Assembly (NCBI RefSeq): GCF_003590095.1
Contig: NC_039480.1
Coordinates: forward strand, 1,279,328 to 1,343,327
From: Trichoplusia ni
Lineage: Eukaryota > Arthropoda > Insecta > Lepidoptera > Noctuidae
Length of the DNA stretch: 64,000 bases
Direction: 5' to 3'
Both the position numbers and the translations under genes were made by a program. Position 1 is the stretch's first letter, and each line of letters opens with the position of its first letter. A model generated the notes under the pieces. That model was not told where the DNA came from, searched no databases, and saw only the letters and a program-made list of their open reading frames with translations. Positions 13,701 to 27,300 of the stretch are shown piece by piece.

Positions 13701-15924
13701 TTCCCAAACTAACGTCAACATTTAACCAACAGTTAAGCATGGTTTATGACCTGAACTGACCTTTTCGGTTTGACCTTTATATTTAGTACGAGACTGTTTA
13801 TTTAGCGCATCATACCTGATGCTACTAACACTAGACATTTATAAATTAACCTAAAATAATGCAATACGGCTTAGACGGGTAAGTTTAACCTTTAGTGTAG
13901 CGCCACCGCCTACAACGTGTAAACAACATTTGGGTTCCCAATAAACTTATCAGAATCGTAAGTTTGTAAGTCATTACATGTAGATGAGGCGTTTGTCATG
14001 GTAATGTCACGGAATTTTCTCATTGTACCTATTAATTGTTGTCTAAGTATAGAAGCCATTAAGCAGTCATCGCCCACCGGCGCGCGGGGAATGCTAAGTT
14101 GTTTAGAAACATGAAGGCAGGCAAAGGCAGAAGGACCACATCGTGTGATGATAGATTTAGGTTAAGAGAAATACAAAATAATGTCTTTATTACTTTATAA
14201 AATATACTATGTTTCTATAAACGTAGTATACTATATTTTACGACTATTCGTAGCATTCAAATAATATGCTCACAATTTCAGTACATTTTCTTATTGATAT
14301 GTGAGTTAATGTGAGTATGGCATGAAAACACAAAAAATAGTTGACTATTGAAAAAACATACATCAACAGCAATATGCGATCCCTTGAATGCTATATTATC
14401 GATCAGTTAAAAGCAAATAAACAGTAGACAGTCAGTATATCTTTCAGTGAATGTTTCGCATGTTGTATTAGTCTTCTGTAACGTTATTTAGTGTGACGAG
14501 GCTAGATGCCGTCACCTCGTGAATCATCGTAAGCACCTAGATATTAGGCCTCAACCTCTGATGAATAATAAATTGACAACTGATACTGAGAATTTATTTC
14601 GGCCTAGTTGTTTTGTAGGTTTGCAAGTGGTTGGAAAATGGGAGCAGATCAAAATCTTCACCGGAATCATACAATCATACACCATAGTCCCAAAAGGTTA
14701 TTTGACAAATAAAAAATGTTTAGTCCATCAGACAGATTTACAAAAACTATTAGATACGTTTTTCTTTTCTCAAACAAGTCACACAGAATAGATGTATATT
14801 GTACACGCAGTACGCAATATTATTTCTGCCTTAAGAAGTAAATAATCTACAGTTTACTCTGTGCCTGTATTATGAAACCGTGTTTCTTTAATGCTAGTTA
14901 AGGATCCAGCGTTAAATACCTTGTCTGTCAAATAGCAATAAACTATTACTCCGAAGGAAACTTGAGTAATATGGCTGAAGGGAGAACAGTTAAGTTAGTT
15001 CCAGTTTATTTATTCAATTGTCCTTTGAGACTTAAACTACGTCTTGTACAGGAGGTCGCATAGCCCGCGTTGACTGTATTAACCTATTCACCTTATTAGG
15101 TAAACTGTGCCATAATAAACCTAACCATTTAAAGGCTATTTCCTCGTACATTAATACCTTGCAATTAAGCCGCTGATTCAATTACCTGCTTGGACGGAAT
15201 AGATAGATGCAGAAGGTTTATCACTGATGAGTAGCGTCAACCTTTTTCGACAATCGTTGGACTTTTCCTCTACTTAGGTGTATGTACCTACATTTCGCTA
15301 AAAGAAGTGCATTTTTTACTCTTAGTATCAGAATAGTGAATCAGCCAGACATTAAAGCTCAGTACATGATACATTGATCTTCTGTGCGTGTTTATGTAGT
15401 GCGCCAGTCCGCAGCCTTCGTTAATGGCTGCACAAGGTGTGTAGGTCTGATTCACCGGTTCCTGCCGCGGTCGTGATTCATGCGAGCAAACTTTATTGTT
15501 TATGACTTGTCGACCCGCTGACACGTGTAAATTGACTCGATGATGTAAATGGAGATGCTAACATGCCGGTTTTTAAGTGCTTATTTTTATATTGCGTGTG
15601 TAATGTTAAATTTACATCAATACACTTCGTATCTAAAGTATTTACTTGGAACTTGTTACCACAGGTTGCCTTCGAGCAAGTCCTAATACAAAACTGTTTA
15701 GCCGCAACTGATTATTCTTTCTTCAAAAACGTTGAAAGTCATCTACATACTCGAACAGGATTTGCTGTACTTTTTTTTTACATTGATTGATTCATCTATT
15801 TATTTTTTTGTTTCGTCTAAAAATTCCGCTCCTATAAAAAAAAATCTCAGATACTCTCTCACTCTGTATTTTAATCATCACGACACAAGGCACTCGTCAT
15901 ATTTTGACGGAGGATAAGTTCCTT

Positions 15925-15945
15925 TCAAAGTGACTGTCACTTTGA
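15925..15945. repeat. perfect palindrome, 10-bp arms, 1-nt centre
   Basis: TCAAAGTGAC, T, GTCACTTTGA. Exact symmetry. It may be a dimer-type binding site or a remnant of transposon termini, since CAAAGTGAC-type arms occur in some insect inverted-repeat elements. Confidence 0.8.
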
Positions 15946-17087
15946 TGGCATTTGTCACGAAGTTCAGTAGTGAAGTGTAGTTGACTCACCGTCGCCGAAT
16001 AATGTTCGGTTAGGTAAAAAAATTAGTTCACCGTCTGCGTGCGCCAGACAATCCAATTTACCGCAGGTTTTTCGGAATAGGTTACTAATAATGCCAAACT
16101 CACAAGTCTAGGAAATGTCTACTGGCTGCCGCAGTAAATTGGAACATTCTTTTTTTGTAATACTTATTTGGTTTGAGATGCTAATCTCTCATACAATATT
16201 TTTATTGGCATTCCTTTTTGCCTTATACTAACTATATAAAAAAATGCATAAATGTGTACTACAGTTCAGTGTACCTCTGTACATTGCGATGTTTGTATGA
16301 ATAGCAGAAATGAAGGATTTCCTGTAAACCCGCCTCGAGCTGAAGCTTAGCTCCGGTTTAGTTCGTCATACAGCAGTGTTCAGTAAGATCTCATCTCTAG
16401 AGCAACAGGTTGGACCTATGTATTCAACATTTACACATTCAAATGCTTTCAGTTAAAATTGTGCCAGGTTGAACAAAAATGTTATGTTGCCCTGAAAATT
16501 ACGAACCAAATGTAAAAGCACGTTTTCCGTCTCGTCAGAAAGAACATTGCAGAACTAGAGCCACTGGCTAATGTTAAATATTGTATTCATAAAAATATAC
16601 AGACAGTCGGAGTTTTATTACCATGAGAAGCCGCTGTACGCAACGTGTCGCAGATTTGATCCCAGCGTAACATTTGTGTCAATTGTCATCCACAAATAAA
16701 TGTTCAGAGTTTAACTGTCTTTGTGCACGTGATTTGAATGTGAAACCTCCCGCACAAAAAAAAATCCCCATTTTTTTAGAAATAAAATGTAATTTTCAGA
16801 CCTAAACTCGTTATGACGTGTGAGTAAGAACTTGAGCTCAATACACCCGCACTTGCTGGCTATTAGCAATAAACCTTAAACGTTTTAAAGAATTAATTCC
16901 CATGGGCTAGTATTTTCCCATTCACTATCGATCTTGTACTTCGGTTTATAGCGTTCGTGACCTCGCCGGTACTAACGCACTCGGTATTAAAGTTCATGGT
17001 TACGGCTCCGAGCCTTATAATTTGAACATCCCATAAATCGAGTAGATGGGAAATTTACGTGCTTATACAGGATGCACAACTAGATGC

Positions 17088-17113
17088 TATTTGTCAAGGT
17101 CGCTTGACAAATA
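17088..17113. repeat. perfect hairpin, 11-bp arms, 4-nt loop
   Basis: TATTTGTCAAG (17088-17098), loop GTCG, CTTGACAAATA (17103-17113). No gene context explains it. Confidence 0.8.
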
Positions 17114-18986
17114 CTTTTACCTTGATGAAGCTTTATCATACTTGTATTTATTCCACCTGTTACCGATATCGTAACTTGAGAATCCGGTCTTTAATTAGAA
17201 GAATTGCGGTATTATTTAGGACTTTACAAATTAGAAATTAAAAGTTGCTAATTGTTCAAAATACTGTATATTTACAAATGCGATAAGTAGGTCAAACACC
17301 AAAACATTTGTTTCATTGCCGCGACCTTCCGGTTTGTGATCCCAGTTTTGTAAACACGGCTATGTAACCAAAGACATAAAACATCTCATTATTTATCTTG
17401 AACCAAAGTCAACTCGAAAATGAAGACTTTTTTTATTTGCAATACAAACAGCACGTGTCGTCGTAAACGGAAACTCATTTATACAAACAGACAGTCGGAT
17501 TGTAAGTTAGTTACAGAAGAAATATGATTCAATACCACATACAATGGATGGGAAGTGAATACTAATGGCGACGTATGAGACCATGAACTTTTGCAGGATA
17601 ATGGGATTATTATATATTACAGTTCCGTAAAAAGACAGGTCGAGCTATCAATTGCAAACAGGGTTTGATTAGAAATAGTTTAATTGCCTATAACAATATA
17701 AATTCCAAACAATAAGAAATATGTAGCATTCACCTAATAATGTTAATCAACCGATAAACCAAATATTTACTCAATACAATCTAAAAAAAATGAGAGAAAA
17801 TTTTATTCGTATATCTATACGAATTATTAAGAAAAGTACCATTGAGATATCATCAAATTTCTTATCCCTCGGATCCCATAAAAGAATAATCGCTATTCCA
17901 AATAATAGAATGCCAATCATTATAAAAGCTTGCGACGGCCGGTATACGACATAATCGTAATTGTACTTCAACAATACTTCTCATATCATGTTCGGAGCAA
18001 AAACAAGGAGGCGCTTGGTTTTTTCATGCTATATTGAATAACAACAATATTTTTTGGGCGCGCGTAAAAAGTGTCGGCGCCCGGCGCCCGTGACATTTGT
18101 GATCGCTCCTTTAAAAAAAGTAGCAGAAGTACAATCCAGTCCATTTTTTTTAAGCAGCTGTCGCAGCAAACGTTGTTTTGCCATTCGAATGAGTTCTAGG
18201 GAATAAAAAACTGGGTTTATGAAAAATATATTTATTCCGATGTGTACACAAAATTTCAAAAATCGGTCGAGCCGTGTAGGAGGACCTCAATTACGGAGGT
18301 ACACCGTGTGATGCGAATTGTCTTAATTAGATATCTGATAAACTAATTTCAATTCAAGGGATTCAAAAACAATCCATCTTACATCTTTCGTCGCATATTT
18401 TTAGGCTCTGCTTTTGAGCTGTCCTACTGTATGTTTCCACTATGTGGTTTCAGATCATTAATCACAATAAACAAGACAGTCCGTTGCTCATCACGGGTGC
18501 GTGTCACCAATTTGAAGCTAGATGTACGGGACTTCGCTGATATAATTAATATGTGCAAAATTAAACTTTTGGGAGTTCCTTGAATTTTGTCGATACTGTT
18601 CACAAAGCAATGTATAAACAACTAGACGTATGATTTGTGTAGGTGGTGTAGTAAGTAGTCACTGTGAAAAACGTCACACTCATAATGTATTTTTGTTTGT
18701 TACAGGTATGTTTCGGAGACAGCTTCTATTCTAGCTATTTAAGAGTAAATATAGGTACATCGTACAATAAGTACATTACAAACCAGATTTATAACGTTCT
18801 TAATAATTCTCAAGTCTGTTTATGTTACTGCAAGTTACAACTGCGTACAGAATTATTCAAAATTTCGTGTAAGCCACAAAATTAATCTCTTTGATACTGA
18901 ACAGATTCGACTCTCGAGTCTCTGTTAATTCAAACTCGAAGATGTTGTAAATTCGTGTCATTATTGTCAGTATTATTTATGTAGAA

Positions 18987-19127
18987 CTAGCTGTTACCTG
19001 CGACTTCGTCCGCGTGGATAGAAGACATAAGTTAGGATTTTTTGAAATCGGATTAGTTTTTAGAGTCCACGTAACTTCTGTCAATTATTTTAAGATTTTT
19101 AATCACTGCTCGGCTCCTATTAATGAA
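18987..19127 (-). mobile_element. truncated non-autonomous Helitron 3' end, minus orientation
   Basis: CTAGCTGTTACCTGCGACTT at 18987 is preceded by A and is the reverse complement of the Helitron 3' terminus seen at 48,033 and 50,510. It continues with GTGGATAGAAGACATAAGTT and, at about 19105, CACTGCTCGGCTCCTATTAA. Both match in reverse orientation the body of the small Helitron at 50271-50510 and the 5' zone of the large one (GACCAATAGGAGC motif). The expected 5' TC terminus was not found downstream. The copy is either cut off or interrupted by the minisatellite region. Confidence 0.65.
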
Positions 19128-19270
19128 TAAACTATGTAACAATGAAATAGATAGTGAAATGAACAATGGTACCGCCTCATGTCCTATTACTTCGTGCTAT
19201 ACTGTACTACACCCTCACTTAATACTGCTACCTGTTCTGCTGGTACCACCTTCATATGCTTTCATGGTAC

Positions 19271-19309
19271 TTACTGTAGATGCATGCACTGTTGATGCAT
19301 CTACAGTAA
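19271..19309. repeat. perfect inverted repeat, 15-bp arms, 9-nt loop
   Basis: TTACTGTAGATGCAT at 19271-19285 and ATGCATCTACAGTAA at 19295-19309 are exact reverse complements around GCACTGTTG. The hairpin lies 24 bp upstream of the minisatellite. Confidence 0.85.
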
Positions 19310-19332
19310 AATATTATGTATCTGAAGAAAAG

Positions 19333-19900
19333 TCCAAGTACTTACCATCCAACACCAACTACTTATCATCCAACACCAAGTACTTACCATCCAACACCAA
19401 GTACTTACCATCCAACCCCAAGTACTTACCATCCAACCCTAAGTACTTACCATCCAACAACAAGTACTTACCATCCAACCCTAAGTACTTACCATCCAAC
19501 ACCAAGTACTTACCATCCAACAACAAGTACTTACCATCCAACCCCAAGTACTTACCATCCAACCCCAAGTACTTACCATCCAACAACAAGTACTTACCAT
19601 CCAACACCAAGTACTTACAATCCAACCCCAATTACTTACCATCCAACACCTAGTACTTACCATCCAACACCAAGTACTTTCCATCCAACCCCAAGTACTT
19701 ACCATCCAACACCAAGTACTTACCATCCAACCCCAAGTACTTACCATGCAACCCCAAGTACTTACATTCCAACCCCAAGTTCTTACCATCCAATCCCAAG
19801 TACTTACAATCCAACCCCAAGTACTTACCATCCAACCCGAAGTACTTACCTACCAACCCCAAGTACTTACCATCCAAACCCAAGAACTTACCATCAAATA
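19333..19900. repeat. 21-bp minisatellite, about 27 units
   Basis: Tandem units of the form AGTACTTACCATCCAAC followed by a variable CCCA/ACCA run head-to-tail for about 568 bp. Units differ mainly at the CCC/ACA/CAA triplet, with more divergence at the right end. Because 21 is a multiple of three and the unit lacks stops in most frames, several frames stay open on both strands. They encode heptads such as KYLPSNP or TYHPTPS. These are best read as by-products of the repeat. I see no splice signals, signal peptide or conserved flanking coding sequence that would make this a real repetitive protein. Confidence 0.9.
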
Positions 19901-22900
19901 CTAAACTGCAGGACATCGGTAAACCAATTAATTTTCAGAGAGAATTAATTTTGCGCGATATGCGTAGTTCATACTATAATGTAGGTAAGGACGGTAAAAT
20001 AAAGGTGTTTTTAAGGCTATTGGCCCTCCTTGCTAGTCGCAGATCTCGACAAGCAGTAACAACTGATAACTTTCCATGTACCTAACAAGTCAACTTTACT
20101 ATAAGTTGATGCTTATACGAGTTAGTTTCCTACGAGCAAATGTGTTTACGCAAATATGCAGAGAGCTTTCAGGGAAATGACAGGTTTTGAACGTGAGTTC
20201 AAGTTTTAAAACACTTTTAAAGTCGTACATATAAGGGTGATTGGTGTTAAAAGGAGGCAGTAAGGTAAGGTAGGAGGAGGATGTATCGAAACTGTTTTTT
20301 TTTTAATATTACGCTTATTCATATTATTATGCAGAAGATAATTAAATTTACCCATATTCAGTTAATTTGTGCGTGATAACGCTTTGGCAATTATAAACTC
20401 AAGTACACACGTTCAATTTTATGATTCATTTAATGATTATTATGTGTTATATATGTTATAGAACAAGACTATATCGTTCGTTCGTTAATAATGTTAAAGT
20501 AAACAGGATTTAACAAGCTCAGGTACAAGTTTCGTTACGATAAGACAAGTAGACATCTAACATCCATCAATAATTCCCGTTTGTATTGCATGGCTCTTGA
20601 ATTATTCATCTCGCTTCGGCCTCACACCTTTACAGGGTGTTAACGTAACTTCTCTGTTTTAACCAATCGAAAAACAATGTTCTTTATTGTTTCGTACTAA
20701 GAATATATAATGGGATCAATTTTATTGATACAACTTACTCGGTAAATCAATTATAAATAGATCTAAAACAAATATAGAGTATCCTGGTATCCTGCTTTAC
20801 TGCCAAAAGCGCAAGAGTTAGCATATTTCCATGATTGTTCGCAGACAAGGAAAACTTTTGAAGTTTACTCAGTAGGTATCCCCCCGAACGTTTGTCTTGT
20901 AAATTTTCTTAAAGCGTTATCCATGTTCGGTTGTAATGTCATGTTTGTTCTGCATTGTCAATGCCTCTGAAGAAGGTATGACAGCTGGTCACCTGCCGTT
21001 GTTTATAATTTTAGCCGGTAGTTTACCAAGATTATAACGATAATACCAGCCTGTATCTGTCCCGCTGCAGAGCAAATATCTCTTCTCATATTTCCAGTAC
21101 AAATAAATAAAACGATATTACAGTGGATGGACTTAAGTTATATCCATAATTTAGGCACCCTAATTTTAAAATGAATTCGTGCAATTTCTTTTTACCTTGA
21201 CTATGCATTGTAAGGTGTTAAACCTAAGGCATATCTCTATGCTGTTCGTGGCCCGGTGATACCAGCGCCTCTGGAATCTCGATCCTTGTCGAAGTTGAAC
21301 ATGCAAGCATGCGAGCGGAACTTTCACGATTGGGTACCCTTAACAGAGCTTAATTCGACTTACAATTCCTCCAACCTGAAGTTAGTCTAAAGCCTATATA
21401 GTTATTTAAACAAACAAACAATTAATTCCGAAGCAGAAAACCCGTCATTACCATCCATTCATTGCTATAGTTATTAATGAATGCCAGTGAATAATAAATA
21501 ATAGAATCAACGGTTTGACGGCGTCAATACGTCTCCCCTGCATCCCCGTTGATAGTGACAAACGATGGTTCCCGGGAGCATTGTCACGGGCTACGTGACT
21601 CGGGACACGGAGACACGCATTTTTTGTACTGTAAAATGGATGTGTCACAGGGTGTCTGATCTAAACCAAGATATTATGCTAGTAAGAGTTCGGATCAAAC
21701 GATTTTAGAAAGAGAATGGCTTCGAATATACCCATTTAATGGATTTGTCTTTTTTCTAGGTATGTACAGTAATTATCAAATCTGATAGTCAAAAGTAAAT
21801 CCTCTGTAAGTCTCCTCCTGATGGCTTGTATCATTTACGTTAATAAATTATTTTAATTAAAAACTCGGGCCCTCATAAAAGAATGCAATTTAATTATAAA
21901 TGGACTAGAGAATATACCGCTAAAGCGAACGTAATAACGGCCGAGGGAAGCCGATGAACACATATTATGTAGCTGTGTATATGACTATAATGATTCTCTT
22001 TGACTGAAGCCAATATGGATTAAGAGCTGCCGACCAGCTGCTGGGGTTTTGTGATACTGGTTTCCGATATTTTGCATTAAGCTTGTAACGTGCAAGGGAT
22101 AGTGGGCCTTGTGTGATATGTACCTGCAGAAATATTTACTTAATTATCAATCTCGAAAGGTACTCCTACAAAGTTGTAAATGGTCGATTTCGCTGAAAGT
22201 AATTAAGTTGCTTGGCTTGTTTGCAAAACAAATTAATATAAATTTGACATTATCTTTTAAACACATAATACGTATTTAACATTGAGTAAGGTGTTATCTT
22301 GACTGATTTGAAAAAATATCTGTCTTCAAGCCTAAGTGATTATTTTTTAATATAATAATCATTTAATTAGTATTGTTATTATTTTATAATTACATTGCTG
22401 TTAAAGTAAAACAAGAGAAAGTCATACTTGAGCGCTGCTGTTAAGCGAAAATCAATTAAGTATATTATATCGTATACGCCAGCGGCCACTTTCATCTTAA
22501 GAATTTAATTACAAGCCGATCTGGCTTACAAATCATAACGCACTGACCACACAGGTTATAATGACACAGTTAAGTGCTCGTGATTATCAATTAATAGATA
22601 CCCATTATGCTGTGGATATGTAAACAAGACCGAAACCTACATTAACAAAACATAAGTGTATCATCCACATGCAACAAAACAATATGTGCTTATGTGATTA
22701 TCAACAGTAATATTATCTTCTTTTTATGGCTTTTGCTCATTGCTCATTAACTACGTTTTTTTTTGTTTCAAGATAATGTCTCGATATATCATCGCTGAAT
22801 AATACCGTGTATATTAATATTCCTCGAACAATATTTTCACTCCAACAAATTCCAAAAAAGAGTACAAAATTAACAATTTCCGCTTGCCTAATTTTAATCT

Positions 22901-24225
22901 CTGGTACGGCTTGGAATTTAGTAGGTTGCAAGCCTTAGCCGATTACGGCGGTATTGTATAATGTAGAGCGATCGTATTACCTCGCTAGAATGGGATGTAT
23001 TAAGGTGTAGGTCGGGTCGGTGAGCTGCCCAAAATAGGTTTAAGCCAGTGGCGTCACTCCGTCTGGACTGGTCAACTTAAAGCCGAGACTAACCTTACAG
23101 AAGTCCGTCATGGACGAGGCTCTTCATTGATCTAATCGAATTTGTGTTCATTTAAATGTTTTATTGGACGCTGACTGATTGGACGAAAAGTAGCCATGAC
23201 TGTAAAGTAGGTTACATACCAACTGTTCCTCACCAAGACTTGATAAACATATCCTAATTCATACATATGTGAGTTCCTGTAGCTGACCTAGAACATTTCC
23301 CGAAACTTTCCATTTACGTAATGTCCAGACAGTAAGTAAATGATCGATATCTTGAGTTTCGGGACGTATCGATACGCTTTACCTAATCACCAGCATTGCA
23401 TCATCGTTTAATTAATAAGCATTTTGTAACGTGCAAGCTGCTCTAATTTTGGGAGCATTGGATCATTCATGTGTTTTACTGTAAATGTTGTTTACGTTTG
23501 ATCGCTCTTGACGCAAACGTCTTTTATGATTTGTTGTTATTTGTGGTTTTAGTATCTATATTTTACTTTAAGAAAACGTTTATGTCGTTGTAGTTGGCAT
23601 TCATGCAAACAGCTCAAGCCATCGATTTTTGAAAATAATCAAAGTATCTTTTGTGCCATTATTGTGATATATGAATACGACCAATCATTAATATAGTTCC
23701 CAAGGTACAGACTAAAAGTGAACTTGTTTGTTATCTAAGTATTTACCGTTATAACCGCAATATAATAAATATGTTATCATTAAAGACGATACTTGCTCTT
23801 ACCTTTGGTTGCACTATTGTTACCTATTTATATCCGTTGTGTATGTATGATAAGCTTCACATTGTTGTAAGTATACTAAGTTTAATCTACATTAACGTCA
23901 TTGGGAAGTCGACAAACAAGGAGCTCCTCATATTCTTTCAATTAAACATGAGTTTTGATTAACGATAACAGTAGAAAATTCAGAAGTAAATTCTCTATTA
24001 AAAAAAACATTTAACAAATATTGCCAGATTTTTTCAAATTCTGCTTTGCAGTTAAGCTGTTCTTACAAATGCTCTATTAATATGACTAAAACTAAGTCAT
24101 AAATATTAAAAAGGAAACCACTGAAGCCAGACATTTCTTCGAAGATCCATAGCGGAGAAACAAACGATGCATTCATTCGCAAATCGTTCGTTTATTTATA
24201 ACTGCATTTCATAGCTCTAGTTGCT
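19901..24225. other. non-coding DNA, no recognisable gene
   Basis: AT-rich, with short frames only. The frame at 23771-23962 starts with a hydrophobic run resembling a signal peptide but has no supporting splice site, domain or promoter and is probably chance. Confidence 0.55.
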
Positions 24226-24310
24226 GGTGCAGATCGTGACGTCATCGCGCACTTGCGCCGGCGCTGACAGCTCGCAGAAAATTATAACATGTGTTGCGAA
24301 TTGCGATATA
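24226..24310. promoter_or_regulatory. GC-rich patch with CRE palindrome
   Basis: A perfect TGACGTCA at 24237-24244 is followed directly by TCGCGCACTTGCGCCGGCGC. The pairing of a CRE with CpG-rich GCGCA words is typical of animal promoter or enhancer cores. No transcription unit could be assigned. Confidence 0.25.
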
Positions 24311-27300
24311 CGTCAGCGTACACACGATGTACGTACGTAGGTAAATAACACACATACAGCCTTCTTGGTCTCATTATGTAGAAATAACATTTCGGTTTAA
24401 CACGTATTTTTATGAAATTGCGACTTATGGCCGAGTCTTGGTGTTAATACTCACTTTGTGGACACCTTTTTGAAATATTATGGAAGCATAATCGATTCCC
24501 TAAATTCTACAATTAGCTCCTTTGACTTGACGTCCTTATAATGTTCTTTTAGTTTAAGAGTATTTTTTATTTAAAGCTGGATTAAGTATTTAACTGTGCT
24601 CGAACAATGTCCATGAAAACACATATGAAACCCACCATCCAGAGCATTCAATTGTGTGTTCACAATAGCGACCGATAAATAATGCCTATGGCAGGTTTAT
24701 CGCCAACATTTTACGTAACCCATTTCCCCGCTAGACTTACAGCTCACAAGAGCACATGTTTTACGTATGTCGCACTAAACGTCATTTTACAACGAAATGT
24801 AACTACAGTATACCTACGTCTTTTCGCATAAATGCATCGAGCAACGTTCGCCCTATACATCATTCGCGAATAGGGGTTTTACTGCGCCAGCGCACGTTAT
24901 CCGAGGGGCCTGTCCAAAGTTCTCACTTCCCAGGCGTTCCGTTTACATTATCTGGTATACTTGTCGTCTGCAGACATATTTTATACAATTTATTGCGTCG
25001 CCGCCGCTGTAAAGTAGGGCCTTATACTGTTATGGGAATTTCGCAGATTCTAAGAGGTGTGCCATTTTGTTTAACGTAATCTTAATCTAGCAGGTACGTT
25101 GTGATGGTTCTTGTAATTCCTCCTTTGAGAACATTATTTCACGTGACTTCAGAAATAAGTTAGAAACTAGGCCAGGTTTGTGATGTTCAAGATATCTTGT
25201 GAAATGAAACAAGTATAATCTTCATTTGGCTTGTGGCGTTAGGACTAAAGCGACGATATTTGTACCATATTAGTGGTCTTGCCTTTGTTCGATCCAATGA
25301 AATCAACATCATTGTCATTATCGTTTATATCCGAGCATATCGTTAAAGTCGTTCACCTTTGCATCGTTACGTCACACTTATGTAAGCAGCTTGTTCCACG
25401 ATAATTCTCTACGTATTTATACACTTTATATAACGTTATGATATAGTGTAATTTAATTCGTTTTGCTCCGAGTAACTCGATACGCGATATGTGCATTCGA
25501 CACCCTTGACGTTTAGTTTGGTACGTCTTTGAAACATGTTTCTTTTGCGTGCGCGGTCAGTAGCTGTTGTTGTTCGGTTTTTTATTTTTCCGTATCGGCT
25601 TGGTGTCATGTGAGCCATGGATCACTAACACTCATCGTTCCGATTACGTTTACGAGGAATCAGCGCATGATAAGTCAAGTTCACTCTTTGTTTTGTTCCA
25701 TCCATGTTGCTCCATTGCCATTGATTTAAGAATGTCCGGATAAAACGCAACTCTAAATTTCAAGAAAACACCTTTTCCAATAAGTCTCCTTCCCGAAATG
25801 TCTACAAGCTCTGTTAGACATAAAGCAATCTATCTTCTATTCAAAGTTCTGTGGTTAAAACTCTTAAATGACCGCAATTTTATCAGACTGTGTGACGTCA
25901 CTCAATTTATAGAGCAGTCGGCGGTAATTGTAATGGTTTCTTCACTTTCCAAGAACTGAAATGAAAAAGAAACTGATATCCGAGCCGTTTCAATGATTCT
26001 TGCAGTTAGCGCGTGGGTGCAGTTCCACGTATTCGCAGTTGACACAGTATTGCAAAACTTGACTTTCATGCGAAATGGACATATGGCCGAGACTAAATGA
26101 AAATAATTTGCAAAAGAGAGTGCACAGTTATTAGTACGTAGCACAAACAACTAGTATGCGGACTAATATGGTATAGAAATGTTTTCTATTCTCTCTGCAT
26201 TTAAAATATTTTCTTGTATATAAAATAACGAGTCCGAGTATTACCTGACTTCACTTAACTCCCATTATAGTCTGTTAACAATCTCAGTAAGCACTAACGG
26301 TCGTATCGTGATTTACGATAGAAATCCTTGCCTGGGAACAGCGCATTTACATTTAACAAGCCGAATAAACACGTTGGAACATAAATTGGTCTGTACAAGG
26401 AATTGAATGCGACATAAACGCCGCGGGACGCCATGTAGTCTGCGTACCAGCCGCCAACACTGCGCGAAATGTGATCGTGTGCTCGCGGACTCTACCGCTG
26501 GACATTGCCCAGGCGCCCACTACGTTACAGCCCCGTGGAGGTACCTACCACTGCTGCACTGCAATTACTTTGCAATCTTGACGTAATACGTAAAACATGT
26601 TAAGAATTGACGGATGTCCATTAGCAATTTAGTTTGACCGCAAAACCTGTTGCGCCCGATGTCCCAATGGGAATATAAAAACACGAATATCCTATTCCTT
26701 TATAAAAGCGGATACATATACCACTTCCATTTACTAAACATTAACTTTTGTTATCACTTTTCAGCAAGCTCTTACCTTTCAAGTATCAAAAGGCTAGGTT
26801 TTGGCTGAAAGTAAGCTAAATGTTGGCAAACAGCCGAAATGGCAGAGACAGTAAGATTAAAACAGTATCTTTTTACTTTCATTCGAGTTCTGAAGCTATG
26901 GCAAGCCGGCAGTATGCCAAGGCAAGTAGAATCACCGGAAACTTAATGCTATTTGGCATCATATGCATGTAAGTAAATAAGTGAATATTAGACCTTAGCT
27001 CAGAATCCTCAAATAAATCCTTGTAGAGTTAATAAAATAACGTCCTGAATTCAACTGGACTTTGATAACGAATCGCTATTCTATCTAGACATTTGAGATC
27101 CACTTTGAAATTACGTAAATCTAGAATAAATCTCGTGTACAATAATCCTTTAGGCAAGAGAAAAAATTACAAAGAATAAAAATGGGATCATTCACTCCCA
27201 TCGTTTGATTGCTGATCCCTACCAATCTGGCAAGGGTGCTCTCAGATAAAAGTAAACCGCAGCGTTGCTAAATGATGGATCGCTTGTAAGAACTTTCCAT

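Larger units (their letters stand above)
10753..18986. other. non-coding DNA, no recognisable gene
   Basis: No exon was recognised. A moderately GC-rich patch at about 10910-11080 is open on both strands but shows no domain or convincing splice pair. A hairpin-like AT-rich inverted repeat spans about 14199-14240. A patch around 18050-18300 ends in an ATCGGTCGAGCCGTGTAGGA-type motif, often seen in insect repeat remnants, and contains a GGCGCCCGGCGCC core. Confidence 0.5.

Noticed and set aside
19123..19948. Long plus-strand frames through the minisatellite as a repetitive secreted or structural protein
   Set aside because: All are produced by a 21-bp period without stops. Several frames on both strands are equally open and there is no signal peptide or splice structure.
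23771..23962. Frame beginning with a signal-peptide-like hydrophobic run
   Set aside because: No promoter element, splice donor or homologous motif supports it. The remainder is AT-rich random-looking sequence.
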